DNA of 64,000 nucleotides, taken from contig JARKIF010000034.1 in assembly GCA_029378245.1 (NCBI GenBank), positions 248,001-312,000 of the forward strand, in the 5' to 3' direction. Within the stretch, counting starts at the first letter, position 1. Each line of letters opens with the position of its first letter. This DNA is from Roridomyces roridus (Eukaryota; Basidiomycota; Agaricomycetes; Agaricales; Mycenaceae). The translations under genes and the position numbers were made by a program. Below, piece after piece: positions 31,915 to 41,551 of this stretch. The notes below the pieces were generated by a model. The model saw only the letters and a list, made by a program, of their open reading frames with translations, was not told the origin of the DNA and did no database searches.

Positions 31915-33519
31915 TTAATCCTCGCCCGAAACACTCGCGCTAACGCTCATACTCTGGCTGCTCAGCCCACTGTCCGCGCTCTTCCCCTTGTCACCCGAAC
32001 TCGACCCAGTAGCCTCAACACCTTCCATAGCCTCCAGCTCCTTCTCGTCAACCTTGACCGCATCCCCAGCCCAAACCCGCGCCGTCGGCTGCCACACCAT
32101 GACAATATTATCCTCCGACGCACTCGTCGCCGTCCATTGGTCCGCTTCGCCCGGTGCCCAGCAAAAGTCGGTTGGCCGCGCAGTGTGGCCGCCGTGGATG
32201 AACATGAGCTCAGGCGGCCCGTCCTCTTGGTCGTCCGGAGTCTGCTCCTCACCAATCTTGGATAGATCCCAAATGTTTATCCGTCGGTCGCTCGAAGCAG
32301 ACGCAAAGATGGTCGGGTTGTGCGGGGACCAAGATAGGTGAAGGACTTCGTCCGTATGAGACTCGAAAGTGTGCAGCACCTTGGGGGCCGCTCGAAGGTC
32401 GTGCAGGATCACGGTCTTGTCGGCACTTCCTGTGACGAGCAAATTCTCAGACGCTGGATTGAAGGCAACCGCGAGGATCTCTCGGTCGTGTGCTTGGATT
32501 TTAGTCGACGGGTCTGTGGGCGCTCGTGTATCCCATCTAAAGAAATATATTAGATGGGCGACGAATGAATGAAGGTTGACGGACATCATGAGCATTTTGT
32601 CGTCTCCAACACTCGCAAAGACATTTTCTTGCTTAGGATGCCAGTCCACATCTCCAACAACGGATGTGTGACCGCGAAAGACATTCGTCGGCTCGATGGA
32701 TGTTTTCGTCTTGGTGTATGAATTGATGTCCCAATGGCACACTGTCATGTCCTCAGACGCCCCAAGAATGTTGCCAGACTTGACAGGATTCCACGCGAGA
32801 CCGTAGCCCTCCCGGGTCTGCCCAACCAACCGAATATCGGGCTTGCATTGACCCCCTCGTTCGGGCTCACTCGAGTGTTTCGTGCGGTCGAAAACCAATA
32901 CCTCCCCGGTAACGGCTTTGGTGGCAATCAAATCCGGGTTCTGCGGCATGTAACGCGCGCGGTTGACTTCCCCTGCATGGTTGATCTTTTGAATGATCTG
33001 GATGCGAGGTGCGGGTGGGATGGTGTGGCCACCGAGCTCGCCGCGTTCATCGTCGTAGTCTGCCCTGTCGAGTTCTCGCACCAACGCCGGCGCGTTTTGG
33101 GATTTGCACAGACGCGATTTGCAGGTAGTCCTGAGCCTGGCCGGACGTGTGGGTGCCGAGAAGGAGACGGTGGGTGGTGTATGGTTTGTTCGGTGAGCTA
33201 GTACAAGTTTTATATGGACCGCAAGGAAGGTGGTGAATTGGACGCACGACTCGGTGTCAGGGAACCACTGGCACGTCAGACTGGGCCAGTCCAAGGCGTG
33301 TGTGATGACAATATCGTACAAGTAGGGCGCGTTTTTCTTCCTGTCGTCGACGTTGTAAGCAAGAGATTGAGCGAACCGACGACCTTACCAAGTCTTGTAC
33401 TCCTGCAAGGAAAATGAGAAAGAAAAACGCAAGACGCGACTAGTGCGCACCTCATTGATTAGCTTGTTCTCCTCCTCAGCGGCGAGGTCGTCCTCGATTT
33501 CCTCCATCTGAGGCCGCAT
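31915..33519 (-). CDS. Histone-binding WD40 protein Msi1/RBBP4/Hat2, with one frame break
   Basis: This H3-H4 chaperone is shared by CAF-1, HAT1 and histone-deacetylase or Polycomb complexes. Exons are 33519-33451, 33402-33389 (14 nt), 33340-33248, 33197-32585 and 32536-31915. The N-terminal helix (EEENKLINEEYKTWKKNAPYLY) and the RBBP4 hallmark NHAGEVNRARYMPQNPDLIA are present. So are seven-blade propeller repeats (GYGLAWNP; VGDVDWHP; MLMIWDTRAP; SASSDRRINIWDLSKIG). Frame is lost once, in the T-run 33095-33098 (AAAA on the coding strand). Removing one base restores QIPNAPALVRELDRADYDDE, which fits the family, and gives 469 residues. This is either a sequencing or assembly error or a true mutation. 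The gene diverges from the next one with starts only 121 nt apart. Confidence 0.88.
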
Positions 33520-33640
33520 TTCAGTGCTGGGAAGCGAGAGTGTGGAAGGTGTGAGTATCTATCGACGCGACGCGTCGTGAAAGTGCAAAGTCAAGCGGAT
33601 TTCAAACTCCGTTCCGCAATCAACACTCTTCTTTGTTGCG
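33520..33640. promoter_or_regulatory. Short bidirectional promoter
   Basis: 121 nt separate the start codons of Msi1 (-) and the Cys-repeat gene (+). It includes an atcgacgcgacgcgtcg segment with an ACGCGTC core like fungal cell-cycle (MCB) boxes. Co-regulation of the two genes is plausible. Confidence 0.5.
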
Positions 33641-36516
33641 ATGTTTGAGACTGGCTCGGACGAGCAGTCTGGCTTGGGCTATCCCACACCTGCCTTTCCT
33701 CCACAGCCTCTTTCTGCAGATGATGCTCCGTCCCCGACTCCTCAATGTTCCGTCCGCGGATGTTCCAACCCCGTCGAGCCACCAAACCCCCATGTACTGG
33801 GCATAATGAAAATGTGCGCGGTGTGTCGCGAGAAACACCGCTCGTACGCAAGCGCCAAACGCGCTCGGAGGAAAGCCGAAAAGTCTCTGCTCACTCGTAT
33901 GGGACTGTCCCAGCCTCCAGACACAGAGTCTGCCACTGTCATTTTGCCGAGTCAGGTTTGTTGGCGGGTCAGGCCTTCCATTCTCGTTCATTCATCTCAA
34001 TGTGGTTAGGATCCTCCTTCTCCATCGACATCGACCCCGCAGACGCCGCAGACTCCTCAGTTTGCTATCGACCCTGTGCTATTTTCACAGCCAACGGATT
34101 CCAGCTCCCTTTCTGGTGCATTGGGCTTCAAACCAATCGGTCCCGATAATCCTGCGCAGTTGCATCTCGATGCCGGTGGACTTCCCTTTGTATCAAGCGA
34201 CCACCCTCGTTTCTGTTCTGTCAAGGGGTGCAAACAAGTCATCGCCGAAACCATAGGCAAGTCTGGCCGTGCTGTAAAGCTCAGTTGCTGATACCAAAAT
34301 AGAGGAATATCCGTTCAAGATGTGCAAGCCATGCCGCGATCGCTACCGGGTTTATGGAATCACTAAACGGGCAAAGTGGAAGGCCGAACGCCAAGCATAC
34401 GATCGCGAGTTGGAAGATTTACGGGAAAAGGAAGATTTACGCAGAGCCGCAGACGGGTTACCTGTCAGTTTGACTGCACAATTCTGCAGTATCCGTATTG
34501 ACATCTTTCAAAAGCCGCTAGCCGAATCAGAAGAGGATCTCCGCGCTTGGGAACTTTCCCTCGTCGGTCAGGACGGCCAGTCATCTCCGTCCATCGCGTC
34601 GGGTTCTCCCGACCCTCATCCTCCAAAGACCCCATCCCATGTCGTGCTCCCGGCTCGCATCTGCACCTGTCTCGCACTGTCACACGATTCTGCCTGGATC
34701 CTACCGATATAAGCACTGCGAGGCGCACCGGATACAGAACCGTCCGCCATGGTAGACTGAAGCGCGGAAGGGATAAAGTTGAAAAGGGGTTTATGCTGCC
34801 AGATGGGACGCCTCTAGTCACTCCTGGTCCTATCAAGATCAAGCCTGCTGCGGAGCAGGAGACGGAAGATGCAGAACCAAGTCCAGAGGGTGCTCCCTCG
34901 GAAAGTGTGGAGGGTGGTGAGGACTCGAGGACAGACGAAAACTCGTCGGAAAAGGTTTGTTTCATATTCCTCACATGGCGGTATATGGGGTGCCAATTCA
35001 ACCACAGAAAACATCTCGACGCTTCAAGGGATCTCCTCATACGTGCGCGCAGGACGATTGTTGCAATTTGATCCTTCCGGGAGTCCGATGGAGGACTTGC
35101 GAGATTTGCCGGGCCAACATACGTGCTGAAAGGCAGGCGAATGCAGCTGCCACTCAATCAGCCGATACAACGCCTCTGGTGGATTTGTTTCCTCCAGATA
35201 ACACTTCTCAATATGGGACCTTCAATTCCCGCGATATTTCATCGCCGAGCATCTTTGTTCCTACCGATATTGCGACGGCTCCAGTACCTTCTGCCCCTAC
35301 GCCTACAGCCGAGCCTCCCCCAGCTCCGGCTGCGAGTGCACCTCCTACACGCACGAACAGAAAATACAAGTACAGCAGATTACCTCAATATGCAGCAGAC
35401 CCGCAAGTTGCGAGTACCAGTTTGGCAGCAACGTCATCTGCCCAACCTCCTCCTTCCCATCCATTTGGTCCCTATCCGTACCCTTACATGCCTCCACCCG
35501 GCTACTACGGGCCGCCTCCCTCGCCTTCGTCGGCGTCCTCGTCTGCAGCGATCCCACCCTATCCTTATCCATATCCTTATCCCATGCCGCCGCCAGGTGC
35601 AGGGGCTACTGCAGCTGAACGCGAACGCGCAGGATGGCCGTTCCCATACCCGTATTATCCCTATCCCTATCCGCCCCCGCCGGGATACGGATATCCCCCT
35701 CATCATCATCCGTACGCGGCGAATCGTGGACCCGAGGACACTGCGAGTAGACCTGCTGTTGACGTTCCTCGGGCTCCGGATCAACCGGCACCGAGCCCCA
35801 TCCTGACAACCATGCCGGCGCCGACGGCCACGAACAAACAAACGGATTTGGTGTATTATCATTACAGGATGAACGGGCAAGGAGATGCAGACGTTGGTGC
35901 GTTGACGCGCTTCAAGGAGCCTCCGCCGCCACGAAAACGAATGCGGGTCGGGGAGGGTGTGTTTAGGGTTTCGCCGGTTCTTGTGAATGAGGATGGGGGC
36001 GTAACGGGCGTTCCAGCTCCGCCGGTGCAGCCTGAACGGGTGTCTGAGCCTGTGCTGATGGCCGTGGACGTTGGGGTTACTGGGCCGCAGCATCATGTTG
36101 TTACTGAAACGCATCCACTGCCGCCGCCCCCTCCGCCGCCTGAGCCCGAGTCCGCACCGATGGCCGTCGACGTTGCTGTTATCCAGCTGACGTCTCAGTC
36201 AGCTCAGCCTCCCGCACCTGCACCTGCACCTGCACCGATGTCCGTCGACGTTTCTGTTGCTACACTACAGCCTCCACTGCCGTCGCCCCTTCCACCGACA
36301 GCGACACCTAGTCCAACCTCACAACAGCCGCGTATCTGCGGGAGCAAGACGTGCAGCCGGCCCCTATCTTCCACTCGCGCTGTTGCCGTTGATGGAATGA
36401 CTCTACCCTTATGCGAGAAGTGCAGCAGCAAGACGAAGAAGAAGTTGGCTTTGAGGAAGCAGCGGTTCAAGCTGGAGCCGAGGAAGGTTATAACGGCGGT
36501 GACCATGTCCTTATGA
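33641..36516 (+). CDS. Unknown protein with five Cys-rich repeats, with frame breaks in exon 4
   Basis: Exons are 33641-33955, 34010-34256, 34303-34463, 34515-34954 and 35008-36516. Five repeats share C-x4-C, 13-20 residues, then C-x2-C/H and a basic stretch. They are CSVRGC...MCAVC (residues 36-62), CSVKGC...MCKPC, CTVSHC...HCEAH, CAQDDC...TCEIC and CGSKTC...LCEKC. Repeats 3 and 4 also share ILPG. This suggests five small zinc-binding modules, each followed by R/K-rich helices (YASAKRARRKAEKS; GITKRAKWKAERQ), perhaps for nucleic acid. The long linker is P/Y-rich (PYPYPYPYPMPPPG type). Exon 4 is out of frame by two bases; extra bases near 34668 and 34744 explain this and restore repeat 3. The corrected length is about 889 residues. 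Intron 34257-34302 is GC-AG (gcaagt). I know no named family. Confidence 0.72.
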
Positions 36517-36657
36517 GTTGATCAAATTGAATTCGATTGAAGAAGCACCAAACTAGTCAATTCGAAGTATCTATCGTCGCAATCATTTTCTGGATACTCG
36601 TCAAGAGAGTAACCGGAGGACAATGCGGTGGACATACCACGAAGCTCGTCAACATAA

Positions 36658-38063
36658 TCAGAAGCTAGTTCGGTCTAGTAACGACCATGTGTACTGATCC
36701 TCGCTCATTTTCGCGAGAATCTGCCCAAAGACGCGTTGTATTTTGGCAGCCATTTCTTTTTCAATCGCCTGGATTGCTGGGTTGTCAATCGGGGGAAGAC
36801 CACAGGGCGTGACTATGTCATGCGAACCCCGCGTCTCGAATACAGGCCCAACCTTGCTGTCTCTGTACGCTTGGAAATAAAGGACGCAATGGAAACATGA
36901 GAGGTCGGAGAGGCCAAAGTAGGGATAGGGTGCAAGACCCGGAGTCGTTGGGTGAAGATACAGATTCAGGTGATGAGATAGCAAAGTCATCTCGGGATGC
37001 GGGGAGAGGAAAGGGGGGAGGTTGCCTCGTTGTATGCGCTTCCATGCCGAGTCAATCGCGGGCAGCACATGTTTATTTTCCCATGCATTTGCAGCGTATG
37101 AGTGCAATGCAGTTCTCAGATACGAGCGAACACGGGTTTCAAATGCAGGGGTGGATCGAAAGGCGGATGTAGGAACCGGCACGGGGAGCACTTCAATCTG
37201 GAGCGGCGCGGAAAGTATGGCTCGGACTGGAGCCGTACCAGCCGCATGCATTATGGTGACCCATTGATCGCATGGAGTCTTTAACTCGTCTACAAGTTTC
37301 AATAGTGAAGCTACAAAGTTGATGTTAGTGCCGTTGAACGAATTCCAAAGCTGACGACCGACCTTCTCCGATCTGCCTCTCAATCAGGCGAAGCCAGAGG
37401 AACTTGTTCAGCTTCTCCTTCGCTGTCTGGTATGCTTTGGTCCTGGATATGAATGTTCTGCAGGATGCGAGCAAGTCGGGGTTTGGGACTTGAGGACCCA
37501 TTTCGTCAATCAAGTCGGCGTAAAGACGACGTATTGCCTCAAGGTAATCTCGCTCCAATTCGGTGAGATCAGACTCTTTGGCCTGAGACACGCTTAGCAT
37601 GCACCGAGTTAAAAACAAAATTAAGACATGCCTTGGCGATTACAGAAAGTATCAAATCGCTTCCCTCTTGAAGTTGGTGCCTAACTCGGACCAATGAAGC
37701 CTCCAAAATGAGTTTGAGGAGTTTCAGTTTATCCTCTTCATCTGCAAGAGCTCCTGTCTTTTCCATCCATTCCCAGACAGAGTGTATGATAGTCGACGGA
37801 TCGTCGACGTCTTGGGAGCCATCGTGAGCGATAGTCATAATGCATCTCGACGGGAGAACGGTCAAAGACACGGAACAAGTCGCTTTGGCGGTCCCAGACA
37901 GAGTGTTCGCCAAAAGGTAGGCAAGACTGTCAAGTAACGAGTGCCAAAGTTTGGAATCCGTCGATTGACCACGCCGGTTCCTTGGACGGAAAGCAGGTGG
38001 TTTTTCTGGTCTTGGATCGACGAGTCCAAGGACGGACATTGCCTCAAGTAAAGACAGAGACAT
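36658..38063 (-). CDS. OTT_1508-like deaminase-fold protein, tandem copy 1
   Basis: Minus-strand exons are 38063-37632, 37582-37363 and 37310-36658 (434 residues). The N-terminal 220 residues are helical, of unknown role. The C-terminal part carries zinc-deaminase signatures: HPEM at about 322-325 (in place of HAE) and SCFHC with Cys at about 356 and 359. FETRGSHD and a CGLPP end follow, as in the fungal OTT_1508-like branch of the cytidine-deaminase fold. The predicted chemistry is Zn-dependent deamination of a base or nucleotide; the substrate is unknown. Intron 37583-37631 has GC-AG ends. Compared with copy 2, a net 5-nt loss just after MSEDQY changes the frame and brings TGA at 36658, replacing about 25 C-terminal residues. 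The zinc site is intact. Confidence 0.75.
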
Positions 38064-38370
38064 GAGTGGTTTTCAACAAGAGGTGGTATCGAGTCATGAC
38101 ACAGAAAAAGGGGTGGCCAAAAAAGGCAAATCAAGACTGGGTGCTCGGCTTTCGACGACGTGCAGTGAAACGAGCTGGTATATCGACTAAATATCTCAAT
38201 TTCCGGGTTCAACAGTAGATGATTTTCCGATGCGTCCTGACCGCTTCATGGAATCCAGGTGTAATAATAGGTCATCCGCAAAAAAATCTATAAAGGCGGT
38301 GACGACGTCCGTATTGAGGTGGTTAACCGAGAACGGTTGAAGAAGTGCCGACTAGATCTCTGTACAATAC
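38064..38370. other. Spacer between the two deaminase copies
   Basis: 307 nt that must hold the promoter of copy 1 and the terminator of copy 2. No gene is seen. Confidence 0.6.
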
Positions 38371-39882
38371 CTAAGGAACCCTCATTTTGGGAAACAGTTC
38401 ATCTGGGAGACTCATCAAGAGCCGCAACAAAACAAAAACCATGCGGCGGACGTACCGGTAAGGTCATCGACATAATCAAGGACTTCCTGGAGTTCAGGTA
38501 GCAACAAGTTGAAATGGTCCTCGCTCATTTCCGCGAGGATTTGCCCAAAAACGCGTTGTATTTCGGCAGCCATTTCTGTTTCGATAGTTTGATTTGCTGG
38601 GTCATCAATCGGTGGGAGACCACAGGGCATGACCATGTCATGTGAACCCCGCGTCTCGAATGCGGGCCCAAGCTTGCGGTCTCTGTACGCTTGGAAGTAA
38701 AGGGTGCAATGGAAACATGAGAGGTCGGAGAGGCCGAAGTAGGGATAGGGAGCAAGAGCCGGAGTGGTTGGGTCAAGATAGATGTGCAGGTGATGAGATA
38801 ACAAGATCATTTCAGGATGGGGGGTGAGGGTAGGGGGGAGGTTGCCTCGTTGAATGCGGTTCCATGCCGAGTCAATGGCAAGCGCCACATATCGATCCTC
38901 CCAGGCATGTGGGGCATATGAGTGCAGCGCAGCTCTCAAATACGAGCGAACACGCGTTTCGAATGCAGGGGTGGATCGAAAGGCGGGTGTAGGACCCGGC
39001 ACGGGGAGCACTTGGATGTGGAGCGGCACGGAAAGTATGGCTCGGACGGAAGGTTTCCGCGCCGCGCGTATTATGGTAACCCATTGATCGCACGGAGTCT
39101 TCAATTCGTCTACAAGACACAGTATTGAAGCTACAAAGTCCATTTCAGTACCGTTGAAGATCCAAAGCTGAAGACCAACCTTCCCCGAGCTGCCATTCAG
39201 TCTGGTGGAGCCAGAGCCAGCCTTTCAGTTTCTCCTTGGCTCTTTGGTATGCTTGAGCCCTGGATATGAATGTTCTGGAGGACATGATCAAATCGGGATT
39301 CTGGACTTGAGGACCCATTGGGTCAATCAAGTCGGCGTAAAGACGGCGTGTTTCCTCGAGGAAGGTCTGCTCCAGCTCGGTGAGATTGGTAGATTGTTTG
39401 GCCTGAGAGATATTTAGTATATGTCGGGGAATTAACGAAAGTATGACATGCCTTGGCTATTACAGAAAGCACGAAGTCGCTTCCCTTTTTCAGTTGGTGC
39501 CGAACTCGGACCAATGAAGCCTCCAAAATGAGTTTGAGGATTTTCAGTTTATCCTCTTCATCGGGAAGAGCTCCTGTCTTTTCCACCATTCCCAGACAGA
39601 GTGTATGACATCCGACGGATCGTCTTGCGAGCTATCGTGAGCGACAGTCATCATGCATCTCGACGGGAGAACGGTCAAAGACACGGCACAAGTCGCCTTG
39701 GCAGTTCCAGACAGAGTGCTGGCGAAAAGGGAAGCAAGACTGTCAAGTAACGAATGCCAAAGTTTAGAATCTGTCGATTGACCACGGCGGGCCCCGGGCC
39801 TTGGGCGGAAAGCAGGCGGCTTTTCTGGCTTCAGGTCCACGAGTCCAAGGATGGACATTGCCTCGGGTAAAGACAGAGACAT
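38371..39882 (-). CDS. OTT_1508-like deaminase-fold protein, tandem copy 2, frame broken in exon 1
   Basis: This is a paralogue of the neighbouring copy 1. Exons are 39882-39452, 39402-39180, 39130-38456 and 38402-38371. The zinc ligands are kept: PHPEMILLSHHL and DLSCFHCTLYFQAYR. The C-terminus is longer than in copy 1 (LLLPELQEVLDYVDDLTDE...). Exon 1 lacks one base relative to copy 1 at about 39585 (ccacc-att against ccatccatt). Direct translation therefore stops after EWWKRQELFPMKRIN. A start at the internal ATG 39589 (MVEKTGALPDEEDK) would restore the remaining frame but lose the first 100 residues. It is thus a recent pseudogene, a shortened protein, or a sequencing error. The GC-AG intron (39403-39451) is conserved with copy 1. 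Confidence 0.68.
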
Positions 39883-40126
39883 GAGCAAGATGGTATCGAG
39901 TCATCATGGCAGGAAAGGGGCGAGTGAGATTTTTCTGGTATCTCGTGTGCACTCTTGTGCACTGCGGTCTGCGTCCTGGGCTGTAGGGCTACTAAAATTA
40001 TGATAGAGCTGCGGGATCTCGAAGTGCGCCGAATACTTTATACGAAAGAGGTGGTCGAATGGAGTGATGTGCTTGCAACTCGAACAGTGAATATGCTCAT
40101 CACACACACATGCTCTCACCCCACCA

Positions 40127-41071
40127 ATGCCTTCGTTAACCAACGCTCCTCCTAAGCGGGACCTTGCCGTGTATCAGTACCTGCCTCTCTACCAACATCC
40201 ACGGTTGCAAGATAGTCACCTACGAGAGTTCAGATCGTTTGAACCAAGAAAGCCGCCACCGCCTCTTGTAAGCCTCTTCTCTTAGGTCCCTTCTACAAGT
40301 TGACTGAAGATTTCGTAGACAAAGGCCATGGATGATTTTTTGCAGTGTCTCGACAGCATAACATCCAACACTATGATCGCCCTTTGCGGTCTGTTCTACA
40401 TGATGCGGGAGATTCGCCCCCCTATGTCCTGGGCTTGGGTGGATAGTAGTTATTTCCCAGACCTATGCATTATCAGCAGGCTCCAGGAGACTTACCTGCA
40501 TTTGCTGGCCGCCATGGACACTGTTCACTTTGCCTGCGCAAAGTATTTCCTGGCCCTCCGCGACGGAAGCTCATCCAGTCGTGCGGTACAGGAGTTTCGG
40601 ACTGCGTGCAAGCGCGTGGTAGAGCACATCGTTCGGGTCAAGAAACACTGGGACGAAGCTGCCGCAGATCTGTCGGAGTATTTGCCGCTGCACCCTCTCG
40701 AGCGCCTCGAGCAGCTGCTGCTCTCAGGCATGTATCCCTCCTGTGATCACCATCCTGCGGAGCGTAACAAAGTACTCTCCCTACTGCCCTCGTTACATCG
40801 CTCAGCAAAGAGTCAAGCCGACGTTCTCGAGGACCTTTACAGGGAGCTGGAGAAAAACATCCTGTGCATCGATGCGGACTCGAGGTGTACCGCAGAATTG
40901 CCGCATACCGCCCTCAATGTCGCGCTCGCCGCTCTGATTTGGCAGGAGTGGGGGCTGGCGCAATATCGCGGGGATTTGCATCTCGCCCGGGTCTGGGATT
41001 GGGATGCAAAGCCCAGCAACTATCATACCACTCACTTGATAAACGAGTCGCAGCAGAGGGATGAAACCTGA
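40127..41071 (+). CDS. Hypothetical helical protein, divergent from the deaminase pair
   Basis: Exons are 40127-40267 and 40319-41071 (297 residues). The ATG at 40127 has a good context (ccaccaATGcc). The intron (gtaagc...cgtag) joins PRKPPPPL to TKAMDDFL in frame. The N-terminal 50 residues are P/R/Y-rich; the rest is predicted helical (LQETYLHLLAAMDTVHFACA; TACKRVVEHIVRVKKHWDEAAADL; ALIWQEWGLAQY). No enzyme motif, signal peptide or membrane segment is seen, and I recognise no family. Its start lies 244 nt from the start of deaminase copy 2, so the two may share a promoter. Confidence 0.65.
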
Positions 41072-41551
41072 ACCAAGAATTCATGTTCTCTGCGAGCTGA
41101 GCCCAGCTGCCCTGAAAAGCTGCTCCCTCGTCGCGTCAAACTTCCGTGTTGCAAGTTACGCAACTCGTTCCACTTCGTTAGGTTGCAGGCGGACGACAAG
41201 AGGCGCTTTATGTTTCCTCCCGAGCCAAAACGCGACAATTACGACGCCATATGCGCTCGACACGAACTTGAATGATCGAGAACAGCATTTTCGGGATACG
41301 AGTCGCGACCGCACTCTTGCAGAGCAACATGCCGAGAGCTCATGCAACTGGGCGGCTTTTGGTAGAGAAGTTTGAATATGAAGACTTGTTGTACCTTGAC
41401 TAGCTGTACTGTTTACAATCGATCTCTGCTTTGCGTGAATTTGCCCGTAGCAAGGCCGCCTTTTCCCACTCGACAGCCTTCTCCAACGCAGTGTCCCTCC
41501 GCTCCGACATAAGTACCCGAAACCTCCCAATGACCAGCCTACTATTCATAT
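41072..41551. other. Convergent intergenic region with a partial duplication of the TPR gene 3' end
   Basis: 480 nt between the stop of the helical-protein gene (+) and the stop of the TPR gene (-). The part 41414-41530 is a degenerate tandem copy of 41553-41684; the remainder has no recognised feature. Confidence 0.7.
41414..41530 (-). pseudogene. Duplicated 3' end of the TPR gene
   Basis: Reads SERRDTALEKAVEWEKAALL and LRANSRKAEID on the minus strand. It parallels the genuine C-terminus MSERRDDALEKVAEWERACG and LATGKFTQSS coded at 41684-41552. Shared DNA includes acaatcgat, ttgcccgtagcaag, ccttctccaacgca and ctccgacat. It lies 20-30 nt downstream of the gene it came from. Confidence 0.7.

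Noticed and set aside
33080..33130. An 11-nt or 35-nt intron explaining the Msi1 frame change
   Set aside because: Too short for these introns (44-65 nt), and no GT...AG choice gives the right phase; a one-base insertion fits all exon lengths.
34600..34780. An intron in exon 4 of the Cys-repeat gene in place of two indels
   Set aside because: The GT-AG combinations tried did not restore the downstream frame, and they would remove the third C-x4-C...C-x2-H repeat.
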